Source: Quercus robur
Lineage: Eukaryota > Streptophyta > Magnoliopsida > Fagales > Fagaceae
NCBI RefSeq assembly: GCF_932294415.1
Contig: NC_065545.1
Coordinates: forward strand, 17,798,857-17,862,856
Reading direction: 5' to 3'
Length of the DNA: 64,000 nt
This document shows, piece after piece, positions 1-11,840 of this stretch. The translations under genes were made by a program, and so were the position numbers. Each line of letters starts with the position of its first letter. Positions within the stretch are counted from its first letter, which is position 1. Below the pieces are notes generated by a model that made no database searches, was not told the origin of the DNA, and was given only the letters and a program-made list of their open reading frames with translations.

Positions 1-2941
1 AAAGAAAACTTTTACTTCAATTTACGAACACAAGATCCATGTTGTTACCTCCTCTGCCAACCACACCACAGGCATGCTACCTCCAACAACACCATCAAGG
101 CATTAACCCTTTAGTCCTTTAACACTACCAGCATGTCACCATCACCACCTTTGCCATAATAACATTTAGTACTGATATATGACTTACAATTCATTTATAT
201 ATATTTCAGGTTCAGACTGGTGGATGTAAAAAAAAAATCAATTTTTAAAATGTTATAAATGCCTAGTGAGCTTACTTGAACAGGAAGTAAGTGCCTTACA
301 TGTGAGGAAGAAGAATACTGGGATGGCTTGGAGATATGCAATAAATTTACACTAGAAAAAGAAAAACAACAAGAACTCCACGCTCAGATATTGAGAAGCC
401 TCCTTTGCCCAGTCACATTTGAACTTCGATTTTACTGCTTTGAACCTTCATAATTAATTATTTGGCATGGTGTGTCTTGGTCTTAAAAAATAAGATGCTG
501 AATTGGTTTTTCTATGGGGTATCTCTTGTAAACTGCCCAAGTACTTGGCTTGCTCCCTTTTCTCAATGATATTTTTAAACATTAACAAAAGGTTTGCTGA
601 AGTTTTCCCAATATGATATGCAGTTTGAGGGTTCAGAGATCGTGGAACGACAAAACAACCATTTTTCAGGTACATTTAGATCTACTGGAGTTAGCCTACT
701 AGAGAAAAAAGTAGTCGTTTATGGGAATAAAAAATATAAGTTTACTGCAGAGGACTAACCTTTTCTATTCTTCCATTTGTTTGTTTCTCTCCTCAAATTA
801 AACCTCAATATTTTAAGACTTCTGTAACATGCTCATGGACTATGGAGAGCCATTGTCCATAGGACCTAAAAGAATCTTTTGTACAAAAAAATTTATACAA
901 TATATGGGGTGTTATATTCATTTGATATGATGCAAATGATTTTGAATCAATATCATTAGATTTCTTTAAAATATTGTTTTGGACTTGCAGCTTCGATGCT
1001 AAATCACATGACATGGGAGACGAATGATTTTGAATCATTTTTGGAGGTTGAGGTGAAGTTGAATCTCACTCTTGAGGTTGTAATTATTCCCCTCAGAAAC
1101 TGTGATAACTTTTTAGATTGTGGCATATGCAGACTTATTTTTTCCCTCAAAAAAGAGAAACATGTTAAAAGAGTTTTTTTGTTGTTGTTGTGGGGGAAGG
1201 CCAGGGGTTCCCACATGTTGCATGAGGAACAATTAATTCACATGAGACCAATTTTTGAAGCACTGTTGGATCGTATCTTATCTTGTTAACAAATAAATTT
1301 TAGGTTTACTTTATCCGTGTTATTTAGCTTGGTTGATGAGATAGTTCTAGCTCGTCAATCAGTCCTCCCAGATGTAATATAGCAAAATATTAACAGATCA
1401 CCTTTTCTCCTCCTTATGCAGAATAACTTGGTCCTTTCATTCATTTCATGTTCATTTTCTGATTGATGAAATTATATGGCCTATGCATCTTTTCAAATCT
1501 ATGTCATACTGAGTATTGAGTTGGGGATATAGTCTCACTAGTATATGAACAATACTATCTGTTGCTTGCAGATTTACACACGCCCATTTACTATGTTGCC
1601 TGTATCATCTGTTGAGCGTCCTGGAAATTTGTAAGTTATTCCGTAACCATTTTTAATTACAGTTTATCCTCTTGAAATCTACTAGTCTTAAATCATTATT
1701 TCATGAAGTATATGGTTATTCTTGTAATTTATGAGCTTGATAGCCTAGCATACAGATTTTGGGCAACACAATTTCATCACTCATTAGCTGTATCTTTGAT
1801 AATATAATGAATATGTTAGTTACTATCAAAACAATTGAAGTGCTTTGATCAGTGTTTTTATTTGTTATCATTAAAAAGGTATAGAAAGGTAGAATTTGAG
1901 AACAACCAAGTCACTTTCCAAGTACTTTGTAAGGGTATCTCGATATTCACATAATCCACGAGAAGACTAATTTTTGCTTGTGGAAAATGCACTCTGCTCC
2001 TATCCTGATCCTAGAGACTAAAAACCCATCTAAACACTACAATATTCTCATAGATTATCAATCTGTTTCTAAAGTTATCTAGTTTTGGCTTCTTGAGTAT
2101 CTTGGAACATCCTTATTTTCATGCCATAATTCCACAAATAAGAACACTTCCTATTTTACAAGCTGCACTTTTGTTTCTCTAGACCCTTTATTTTCTCCAC
2201 ATCCAAATAATAGAAAGTGTGGTGATGTACAGAATGATGCAAGCTCTGGTGGATAGGCTCTTCCCATTACATATACAGCAACTACTACAAGATTATGACA
2301 AATGGGTTCATCAGCAATTGGATATTTTATGAAGTCTGTCCTCCATCTACTTTTACAAGTAAATTCTTTGTCCTGATACTTAATAATTCTTTTAATTTTA
2401 CAACAAATGGTCTGATATTGGATTTCAGATAATTTTCTTTGCTTTTGGTTGACCAATATTTATGCTTACCATGATAATACCAATATTTTGAAACTATTTA
2501 GAATTTTATGTCACTTCTAAAATTGTGTCTTCAAGACATGACATCTAAAACTCTGAGTTCAATACATAATTTCAAGTCTAACTGCTTTTTCATTTTTGTT
2601 TTTTCATAAGGCTTTTTCTAATTCATTACAGTCAATGCCACTTCTCTCCTTGCATTCAAATCTAAAGATTTATGTCATTCCTTCTTCTTTTTTCTCCTCC
2701 CATTTTTAACATTAATTGATTTAGTCAAGACTCAAGATAGAGTATGAGAAAAAAAAATTATGGATTCTAACTCACAATTTCAAAATAGTAATGTCTTGCC
2801 AACTCAAACCTAAAGTTGTGAGTTGAATTTTAAGAAAATGCATATTTCAATATTAGTCTTCAATAATTAATTCAAGGATGACATAAAAACTTAAAAGTTA
2901 AAAAAAAAAACATATATATCATTTATAGTACTCACTAGAAG
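1..2941. other. Intergenic DNA, no gene recognised
   Basis: AT-rich sequence with stops in all frames. None of the short open frames resembles a known family. The only coding-like signal is a 59-bp exon candidate at 1572-1630, listed separately. An unseen gene to the left could end here, but I find no chain of exons. Confidence 0.6.
1572..1630 (+). other. Possible isolated exon
   Basis: A 59-nt open block is preceded by a TTGCTTGCAG acceptor and followed by a GTAAGT donor. It would read IYTRPFTMLPVSSVERPGN and end in phase 2. The residues look protein-like, but I do not recognise the family and found no partner exon on either side. It may be a gene relic or chance. Confidence 0.2.
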
Positions 2942-3589
2942 TAGGAGTGTGCATGGGTCAAGTTGAGGGAATTTTTCAACCCAACCCACCATGGTGGGTT
3001 AAAAAAATCCAACCCATCACATGGGTTCAACCCAACCCACATGGATCGGGTTAGGTCAGGTTGAACCCATTGGTTGGATAGTTTTTATTATATTTTATTA
3101 CTATTGTTATTAAATTGATTAGAAAAAATATATATCCCACCTACCACCTAAATTGAAAAAAAAATATATACACAAACTAGTATTCCAACTCAATTATAAA
3201 CAAAATATATCCAACTGAGTTGATAAACAAAATATACATGAACTAGTATCCTAACTTAGTTATAAACAAATAGGAGTGAAGTGGGAGAGTGAGAGTGGCA
3301 AGCAACTTAGAGAGAAATAAGATTGTTAGGGTTTGCGAGATAATTGGGTTTTATATAAGAAGAGTTGAATAATGGGAAAAATTAAATAAAAAATTATTAA
3401 TTATAAAATATATTTGTAAATATATAGGTAGATTTGGTCAAGTTAGGCGGGTTGTGATTGTTACGACCTGAACCCAACCCGACCCACAATTAAAAAAATT
3501 TTCACAACCCAACCTAACCCACCAATCCCTAAAAACCGACCCAACCCAACAGGTTTTGTCGGTTTTGACAGGTTGGTTGCACATCCCTA
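2942..3589. mobile_element. hAT-like MITE, 648 bp
   Basis: The ends are inverted: TAGGAGTGTGCAT on the left, and the right end read in reverse is TAGGGATGTGCAA. The flanks are ACTAGAAG (2934-2941) and ACAAGAAG (3590-3597), a 7/8 match to an 8-bp TSD as made by hAT transposases. The interior is rich in GGGTTGGGTT-type and CAACCCAACCC-type runs near the ends. No transposase coding is present, so it is non-autonomous. Confidence 0.8.
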
Positions 3590-5729
3590 ACAAGAAGGGA
3601 GAAACTACAAAATGGGAGAGAGATGGGTGCAGGGATAAAAAGAAAAAAAAAATTAAAATGTCCACCTCTCCCACTTCAGCTTCTCATGAAATTCAGGAGT
3701 GTAAGCATCATCAGCGGCTTCATCCATGTACTCGTAGATAAAGCCAATGTTGTTCGGACTAAACATTCTTCAGATTAACTTCTTTTTTTTCATTGTTCAA
3801 ATGGTTTGAAGCAAAATGAGTTTTTGAAGAGAAACAAATGTGACCCTTTTTCATTAAACTTTTTCTAAAGATAGCCTTTTAATTATGAGAGTATTATAAA
3901 ATGTTTTGGGATTGAAGAATCATGTCAAAATTGTTGTTTAAATTATCAATTGATGTCTTATTACTTCTCTATTGTTTTGCTTGCAGTTTTGTAGGTTTTG
4001 GTAACCTATCGCTTGGATAAGAGAAACGTCAGATTTGGTGATATTTTTTCTCATTATTGAAAAAGAATCCATTGTTTCTTTTAGTTTTGCAAGAACATTA
4101 CAGCGCACATCAAAGAGATCTATGTTTTTCCTAATCTGGTTACCCAAGCATCTTTCTGCCATTTCTTAATTAGAAGCATTCTTATATCACCACTTGTATG
4201 ACTAGCCAAGTTGTTCATATTAATTTCCTTCAATATTTTAATAATTTCAAATCTCCACCACAAATTGTCTATGTACTAAAAATATTAGTTCAATAATTTT
4301 TTAGGCAAAAAGTGTAGTTATTTGATCATATTATACATGTTTACAAATTTGAAAATTATATGATATAATGACTGATAAATAGGCATGATTCAAGAATGCA
4401 AATATCATTTAGATAAGTAAAAAATGCAAATATCTTTCAATTATTTTTGTTACATTCTTAACTGTGTGATGATTTATTTTTTTTTCAAATCAATTGTTTC
4501 TCATATCATTTGCTTTTTGTTTCTCGTATAAAAGAAAATTGACATCATAATTTAATTATACTTACTTAATTAATTAATACTCCACTTAAAATAATTAATA
4601 TAATAAAATAAATATATTTATCATATTAGTAATCTTTTTAATTTTATAGAATAAATACTATAATGTTGGTGTGTGTGTGTATATATATATATTATGTATC
4701 AGTGAAAAGAGCTAAAAAATTAAATAGTTAAGCAATTGGGCACGAGAAAGAATGTTATATTCTAAATCGATAACTATTCTATTATTATATATATAAAGCC
4801 AAAGCTAAGTGAAAATTTAATTACATCTCATATTGGAGTCTAATTTTATACCATGTGTCACATGACTCTCATCTAAAATTTTGGTGCAATTATTTACTAC
4901 ACTATAAAATCGAGGAGTCCAATTAAATTTTCTTAATTTTTTATGCTAAATGAGTTATTATGTAAGAAAACCATAAAATCAAAATTAATAATCCTTAAAT
5001 AAAATCAACATAAGTGATTCATTATTATTATAATATAATTAGTGGTTGGACAAATTAAAATTAAAAATTTCATCGATTGTTAAGAACGTATAAAATATAT
5101 AATTCAACAGTGAGATTTTCAAAATATAAATTTTATAACAAGTTATTGGGTAGTGTAACGTTACTTAGAGTTACACAAGGTGTAACTTGAATCCAACCAC
5201 ATATATATATATATAAACTTGTTAAAATTTTAACCTACATTTAGTTATGCGTATTTGTAAATGTGTTCCACACATATGCATGTATTACAAGCTAATAATA
5301 ATAATAATTTATTCCAAATAAAAATTGTTTTATATATAATTTATAAAAATAATCACATATATTCTTTTAATATAATAAATAATGAATGTTAAACTATACG
5401 TTTTTTTTTTTTTTTTTTTTTGAGAAAAAGGTAAGTAAAACCATACATAATTAATATATAGATTTGTTCTATTGGCTTATGTAATGAGCTAATACTTTAA
5501 CATAAATACAAACTTTATTTGAGTGAAAGCCAGAATAAAGAATCTCTCAAAAAAATTGTCATATGACAAAACTTCATACTCTCCTACATGAAGTTCTAAT
5601 TTATTTATCATAAAATGCGATAAATCTTTTAACAGACATCCATAAACTTCTGACCAAAAAGCAGTTGAAATATAACACTGCGAAAAAGGAAAATGGCCAT
5701 CCGACAAGATAACTAGACCCTCAAGCTAT
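3590..5729. other. AT-rich intergenic DNA
   Basis: No gene is seen. It holds a (GT)n(TA)n microsatellite near 4668-4691, a (TA)n tract near 5201-5214, and a T21 run at 5401-5421 that may be a tiny poly(A) insertion on the minus strand (see findings). Confidence 0.6.
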
Positions 5730-6752
5730 AACTTGAACAAGCATCATCTAATATGCAATTATTTGCTTCAACGAACCTTCTATAATTTGAAAACCAAAAG
5801 AAACATATTACATAATATCAAGATCTCATCTCTTCCTCTCAAGCGCAACATCAGACGCATCAAGAGCAACATCAGACGCAGCAATTACAATGAAAAAGTA
5901 CACTCCATTACAAACTGGTTCAATTGCATGAGGGAAAAAAACAAACAAAAACTAAAATATGCATCCTCCAGTACATTGAGTAGAAAATCGTGCATCTCCA
6001 TAAGCCTTGGCAAATAGAATTCAGCTTTTTGCTGGCGGTGACCATTTAACCAACTTTGATGTGATAAGCACTGTAACAACAACGCATTTGATAAAATCAG
6101 ACAAAAATTTCTGAGATATTATTTGATGAATCGGAACCTTAAATGATGCGCAACAAAGTATCAAGAAAATTTATGCAGGGAGAGAATCCATGACACCCCC
6201 AAATTTGATGGTTTCGAATTAACTTCAGTATAAACATAAAGAAAATTTAAAAAAATTGTTCCAGCTAAGTGAAATGCCCAGAATGCCCAGAATGGAGATA
6301 CAAAAATGGAATGCGATTCTCAGGCCCCAACTTCAATATGTTTGAACAACTAACAAACTTTTCTGTTTTGTAGAGCAACTAGCATGGAAGATCTAAATAA
6401 AAAGCCTTACTTCATGTATAAAACCAGAATGAAGCGTAGAAAAAACATAAAATAAGAAATGGTTGCTTTTTGGAAACAACAAGAATGGCCTTTGAATACT
6501 TGTTCCTTAGCATATCTGTACAAAGATAAGCACTTGATTTCAACTCTAGCAGGCATAACCTACAAATGCATGCATCTTCATAGTTCATACTAGAACTGTA
6601 TGCTAATATGCAACATTAGCATGAGGTCTTCAAAATACCTATATGGCTGAATTCCTATACCTTCTAACAAGCAATAAATATGAGTCAATTTCAAGGGAGA
6701 TTATTAACTCACCATCTGCAGTACAAGTCCAAGACAGAAAGCAGAAATGGTA

Positions 6753-9700
6753 TCAACGCCTAGCTCTATCATCATCACGCTTATCGTAATCATGCCTTTT
6801 TCTCTCGCTTGATCGAGAATCATCATATCTCGCTCTCTTCGAGTAATCCAGTTGCCTATCCCTCTCATGACCTCTATTTTCTCGCTCTTCGTCATCTCCT
6901 CTTACCTGCCGTCTACTTCCACGCTGATTCTCTTCATCATCCCTTATATGCCTTCTATATTCATAATCTTCATCTCTTCTATGCTTTCTCCCTCTTTGCT
7001 CCTCTTCAACTCTGCTTTGTCTTCTCCCTCCCCCTATTTCCTCATAATTCCGGTCATCCTTTCTACTAATGCGTTCTGTTTCGTCATTCTTACCATAACT
7101 TCTACCACCCCGTTCAATAGTTTCATTATCACGCTGTCCCCCAGATCTAAAACTTGAATAATCCTCCCTCTTCTTGTCATCCTTATTTAAGTATGCTCTA
7201 GTATTTGAGTCATACTCAATTTTAGAGTCCTTTTGTTGCTCCCCACTGTGCTCTGCCCCTTTGACAGAATGGCGACTTCTTGATTTTGACTCAGGTTGCT
7301 CATCTTCATTTCCAACATTAAGCCTCCCCTTCCCTCTCATTCTTTCATGACTTTCATAAGTTGTTTCATCTGCAATATCTCTCCTAGACTTGTACCGTCT
7401 AAAATCAATCTCATCAACTGGAGAAACTGACTCTTTTTCCACTGCTTTTTGTCTCCCTGCAGTAATCTTAGATTTTCTCCTATCATAACTGGTATCAGAA
7501 TCTTCATCATCAGACTCATCCTCTGAATCATGTCTTCTACCCACATGCTGATCTTTATTTTTCTCGTTCTCTATCCTATGACTTCCACTATGTCGATTCC
7601 GCTGTTTCTCCAATTGACTTCTTTTCTTTTCTATCTCCTTATCAGTATCACTGGATTCATCCTCTGAATCATGTCTTCTGTTCATTCTCACATGCTTATC
7701 TTGATTCTTCTCGTTCTCTATCCTATGACTACCACTAGGTTGATTCCGTTGTTTCTCCAATTGACTTCTTTTCTTTTCCATCTCCTTCTCCAATTGACTT
7801 CTTTTCTTTTCCATCTCCTTATCAGTATCATCAGATTCATCCTCTGAATCATGTCTTCTGTTCATTCGAACATGCTTATCTTGATTCCTCTCATTCTCTA
7901 TCCTATGACTTCGACTAGGTTGACTCCGCTGTCTCTCCAATAGACTTCTTTTCTTTTCCATCTCCTTATCAGTATCACTGGATTCATCCTCTGAATCATG
8001 TCTTCTGTTCATTCGCACATGCTTATCTTGATTCTTCTCATTCTCTATCCTATGACTTCCACTAGGTTGACTCCGCTGTTTCTCCAATCGACTTCTTTTC
8101 TTTTCCATCTCCTTATCAGTATCATTGGATTCATCCTCTGAATCATGTCTTCTATTCATTCGCACATGCTTATCTTGATTCTTCTCATTCTCTATCCTAT
8201 GACTTCCATTAGGATGATTCCGTTGTTTCTCCAATTGACTTCTTTTCTTTTCTATCTCATTATCAGTATCATTGGATTCATCCTTTGAATCATGTCTTCT
8301 ACTTGTTCTCAAATGCTGATCCCGATTCTGTATACGAGGCTTAGTTGAACCATAACCATCACTGGAGCCATGCCTCCTATTAGATGTTCTATACTTATCC
8401 CCCCTTTTGGAACTCTCATTGCTTGAGTCATCGGTAGCAGAATCAGAACCATCACTATCATGTTTTTGGTTCTTGTGCTTTAATGTCTTGTGCTTCTTAT
8501 CAGCATCCATATCAGAATCCGTAGCAGAATCAGAATCATCAATGTTGTGCACCTTGCTTTTCTTGTGCTTCCTTGAAGTCTTCCGCACATTGACATTGCT
8601 GTCAGAATCAGTAGCAGAATCAGAATCATCGCTGTCACGTATTTTGCTTTTCTTATGCTTCTTAGAAGGCTTGTGCTTCTTATCAGCATCAATATCAGAA
8701 TCACTTTCACGATCAGTGACCCTATTACCTCTGCGGTGCTTCTTTTGAAGAGCCTTGGAATTCTCCCCATGGCTATCTGTATCAGAAGAGTCAGTTTCAT
8801 GTCTTCTCTTTTTACTTCCTTCCTTCTTGTGGTGCCTTGATTCTTTAAGACCCTTTTTCTTATCATCTTTTTCAACTTTCTGATCTTCATCCATGTTTTT
8901 CTTCCCCCTGAACTCTCTATCCAAAAAAGCATGTTCACGTTTCTCATAATGCTTGATATCATCACCAAGACCATCCTTCCGGCCATTTCTGACATCATCA
9001 CTGCCTTCAATACTTTGCTCATTAGGTTCAGATGCAGCTATCCCAAAAGCAGATCTTAAAGTTTCCATTTGCTTCTCTTTTCTGGCAGCAACTTGGTGGG
9101 TCTGTGTATCTGAATATCTGATGAATATGCAAGCACAAAACTTATTAAAAAATGTCCATCTTCCAAAGATGGATAAACAAGACTACTATTAAAAATAATG
9201 GTGGGAAGTACAGATACAAGTCAACAGATTGCCCCATTTGAAGATCTCACAAATGAAAATAACAATAGATAGTCACCCATTGAAACATCAAATATGAGGA
9301 ACAAATTTTCAAAGGAAGAAAAAAGTATAAGAACTAAGAAACGCAATTCCCAAAGTATATGCCAGCTCAAAGTAAAGCATATACCTCCAAAACCAAATAA
9401 AAGAAGAGGCAGAACTGCTTGTTCCCCAATGACGCATCCTTTTATTAAATTAGTAAGTTTACAAATGCACCCAACTGGGTCTTAGACCCACAACCTCAGG
9501 ACCTTGATCTTACAAGGAAATGAGAGACCATTTAAGCTAGAGCTCAATGACATGTGCTAATACTAACATTGTACCAAGCCTATTGAATTAGTCTTTTATT
9601 ACCATTAATACAAAGGCCATACCCAATGCGCAAATCTCTCAATTTTTTCATGGTCTGAAAGAGGTCATGGTAGACAGCCTTTCCCAAACCTTTTTTTTTA

Positions 9701-10326
9701 GAGAGTCTGATCCCCAGACTCAAATCTCTTTTGATGGAAGGCATTTGCCATCGCAACCTCTCTTTTATTACCATTAATATGACATAAACACACACACCAC
9801 AATGTCAACTAATAAAACCAGTACTAATAACAATTGAAAAAAAAAAAAAAAAAACCCACTAGTCATATAGAATATTAGCAAACCCAATCCAAACAACTAC
9901 AATTGATACAAATGGAAATAACATAAAATCAAACTTCCAACAACTTTCTGAAAGTGCAAGAAATTACTTATTATTGGTGATATTCCCTCCTTCCTGGGAA
10001 AAAGCAGAGGTGGCGGCTGTGGCAGCAGCTTCTAGGATCTTCCGTTCCTCGTCGAGCCGCTTGGTAATCTCAGCATCGGTGCAACCCTCATCGGTGAGCT
10101 GGTCCTCGAGTTCGACGAGCTTGAGCTCAATCTGACGCTTGCGATCGTGCTCGAGAATATCTCTGTTGGGTTTCCTAGTGAGACCGGCCGAAGCCGGGTT
10201 CGCCTCGAATCCCTTGCCGTTCTCACTGTTCTTCTCAGTCTTAGACCTGATGAAAAACTTGTTGCTCTGTATGTACCCATTGGTGCCTGACCCTCTCGGA
10301 GTCTGTAACCCTATTCCGTTATACAT
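6753..10326 (-). CDS. CWC21/SRRM2-type splicing factor with cwf21 domain
   Basis: Two coding exons, 10326-9968 and 9117-6753, joined by a GTAATT donor and a CATCAG acceptor in phase 2, give 907 residues. The N-terminus MYNGIGLQTPRGSGTNGYIQ is the signature of CWC21/SRRM2 proteins, which bind the spliceosome core near PRP8 and SNU114. The cwf21 helical domain covers about residues 53-98. The second exon continues with a QTHQVAARKEKQMETLR stretch, then about 750 low-complexity residues rich in K, R, S, D and E, including SDSATDSDS blocks and tandem RRHDSEDES units. A 5'-UTR intron is likely (acceptor just before the ATG at 10328, donor AAG/GTAACC at 10546). A 3'-UTR intron is likely too: donor ATG/GTGAGT at 6712, acceptor TTACAG before 6070, so the 3' UTR may run to about 5730. 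That junction lies about 40 nt after the stop, too close to trigger strong NMD. The family is clear; the UTR limits are inferred. Confidence 0.9.
7520..8310 (-). repeat. In-frame tandem repeats in the CWC21-like tail
   Basis: About six copies of a unit of roughly 135-180 bp encode a block with RRHDSEDES, DTDKEMEKKRSQLEKQR and SHRIENEKNQDKHV. One unit has an extra internal copy of EMEKKRSQLEK. Units differ by few bases and the frame is kept throughout, so the array evolves as protein sequence. A second, shorter set of KHKKSK plus SDSATDSDS units lies at about 8410-8720. Copy number is likely to vary between alleles. Confidence 0.85.
9434..9544 (-). mobile_element. tRNA-headed SINE, family 1
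   Basis: Read on the minus strand it has a head with CTCTAGCTTAAATGG (box A-like), a GGTTGTGGGTCTAAGACCC region at the box B place, and a GGGTGCATTTGTAAACTTAC tail end. It is flanked by CAATGAC at 9427-9433 and 9545-9551. Related copies are at 22491-22594, 25759-25861 and about 34318-34425. It lies in the intron of the CWC21-like gene. Confidence 0.5.
9611..9760 (-). mobile_element. Au-type SINE with perfect 19-bp TSD
   Basis: The 150-bp body is bounded by identical 19-bp direct repeats at 9592-9610 and 9761-9779 (TCTTTTATTACCATTAATA). On the minus strand it ends GCGCATTGGGTATGGCC, close to the conserved 3' end I recall for plant Au SINEs (GCACTGGGTACGxCC). The tRNA-like head is degenerate. 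It sits in the intron of the CWC21-like gene. Confidence 0.75.
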
Positions 10327-10535
10327 CTCTGAAGAAAAAAACCAAACCAAATTCACAATAATGCTTAGATTTCAAATTCCAAGTAATAGAAAATTTTGAA
10401 AAAAATCCTAATATATGGAATGAAATGAACAGTCTAGATCTATGATTGTCAACAATAACAATAGATTTAAGGAAAGAAAAAGAGAGAATCGGAATTTCTA
10501 TATATTTTCCAGGGAAAACAAACAAGATCGAAGAA

Positions 10536-10692
10536 TCTAGGGTTACCTTTGGTTGGCAAGCAATGAAACGATGCGATCTGGCTATTAGAGTGTGCCAACT
10601 TTTCATTATATAATACAAATTCTGAAAAGAACTGGGCTTGGCCCAAGAGGAAGTATAAAACGAATTCTAATAGTACTCGGCTTGGCCCAATA
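10536..10692 (-). promoter_or_regulatory. Promoter and 5' leader of the CWC21-like gene
   Basis: Upstream of the ATG on the minus strand are a telobox-like AACCCTA (10538-10544), a TATATAA-like stretch near 10607-10613, and two GGCCCAA motifs (10640-10646, 10684-10690) inside a short duplicated segment. Telobox plus GCCCA combinations are typical of plant housekeeping genes for RNA and translation machinery. The start site itself is not visible. Confidence 0.45.
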
Positions 10693-10783
10693 GTAAGTGT
10701 AGTATAGTTTTATAAATGATTTTTTTGGGTAGCTTATTTGAATAATATGAAATAAAAAGTTAACAACTAGTTTATTTTTTAAA

Positions 10784-10969
10784 GGTCATGCTAACGAGTG
10801 AGTTTAAGGTACTGGTTAAGAATCCAGTTAAAGAAAACTTTTATGGGAAAAGAAAAAAAAGCAATTAATGTTTTGACATTTTTTTTTTCATTTCTCATCA
10901 AAATGATGTCAAAACTTTATTTAATTGGATTCTTAACCAGTTCCCTAAAGGCATTTGTTAGCATTTTCC
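10784..10969. mobile_element. Mutator-like MITE, 186 bp
   Basis: It is a long foldback element. The left arm begins GGTCATGCTAACGAGTG; the right arm in reverse begins GGAAAATGCTAACAAATG, and both continue into ACTGGTTAAGAATCCARTTAA. Flanks are identical 9-bp repeats, TTTTTTAAA at 10775-10783 and 10970-10978, the TSD length made by Mutator transposases. Confidence 0.8.
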
Positions 10970-11051
10970 TTTTTTAAAATTTGAGACAAAAAAATGAATA
11001 ATTTAAGCAAAAAGCTAGCTTGTAATTGGTTTAGTAAAATTTTACTATATT

Positions 11052-11840
11052 TGTAAGGACACATTTCGGATCCTTGGCCAAAGGTATGATTGGATCCAAT
11101 CCCAATAAGCCCAATACAATGAATTTGTAGAGAGTAGGTTGAAAAACTAGGTTCTAATAAATGACTTAACAGTTAGAATGGAATTTAAAAGGTAATCAAA
11201 CAAAAATGGACTGGATTTATCTAAGTAAATTTGTCATCGGCATAATCCAAAGAGGTATATTTTAGTATATATTGATTGAAAATGGTTATAGATATGGTAC
11301 AAGATGCTACAATGTTTTCTCTTCCAAATTTCTGATCCCTCCTCCATGGAGGGTCTCTTATGTTATATAATTCCCTTTGAATGATCTTGGTCCTACACTT
11401 GTTGATCATCTAAGTCACTACTTGAGTGCTTGTCCCATCGGACACCCCCTCAGGCCCTCTATGAGTTGGGGTAGCCCAGGCAGCACTGTTCTGTGATCTT
11501 CTCCACATTAATGCAGCCAGAAAGTTAGCTACAGAGTATTTAATGCGGTTGCAGCAGCCTTTTCTTTAGATATTTTCGAGTTTCCATCCCTCTTGTACAT
11601 TCATAATGCACGTTCCTATTAGTGAAATTTCCTGGAAGGTCACTTTGAACGATAGGATATACATTTGGTCTATACTTCGCTAATCCAAGGAGGACAACCT
11701 CCCCCAATCTTTCCATTTGCCACATGCTCATGGGACTCTAAGTTTAACACCCTCATTACTGTTTATTCATTCTCGAACCAATCAACATCCTCGGTCAAGG
11801 CTCAAGACCCAATATATAATTTTGGGCCCTTATCCCTACA
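11052..11840 (+). mobile_element. Solo LTR, family shared with 38300 and 39486
   Basis: A 789-bp block begins TGTAAGGAC and ends ATCCCTACA, so it has TG...CA ends. It is flanked by ATATT at 11047-11051 and 11841-11845, a perfect 5-bp TSD. It aligns end to end with two further blocks in the window. No internal coding is present, so it is a recombination remnant of an LTR retrotransposon. The family (copia or gypsy) cannot be told from the LTR alone. Confidence 0.85.

Noticed and set aside
4779-5215. Helitron-like start TCTATTATTATATATATAAAG
   Set aside because: The base before TC is T, and no hairpin plus CTRR end was found within the next few hundred bases.
6809-7157. Plus-strand open frames opposite the CWC21-like gene
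   Set aside because: They are the reverse of an R/D/E-rich repetitive exon and contain only hydrophobic low-complexity residues.
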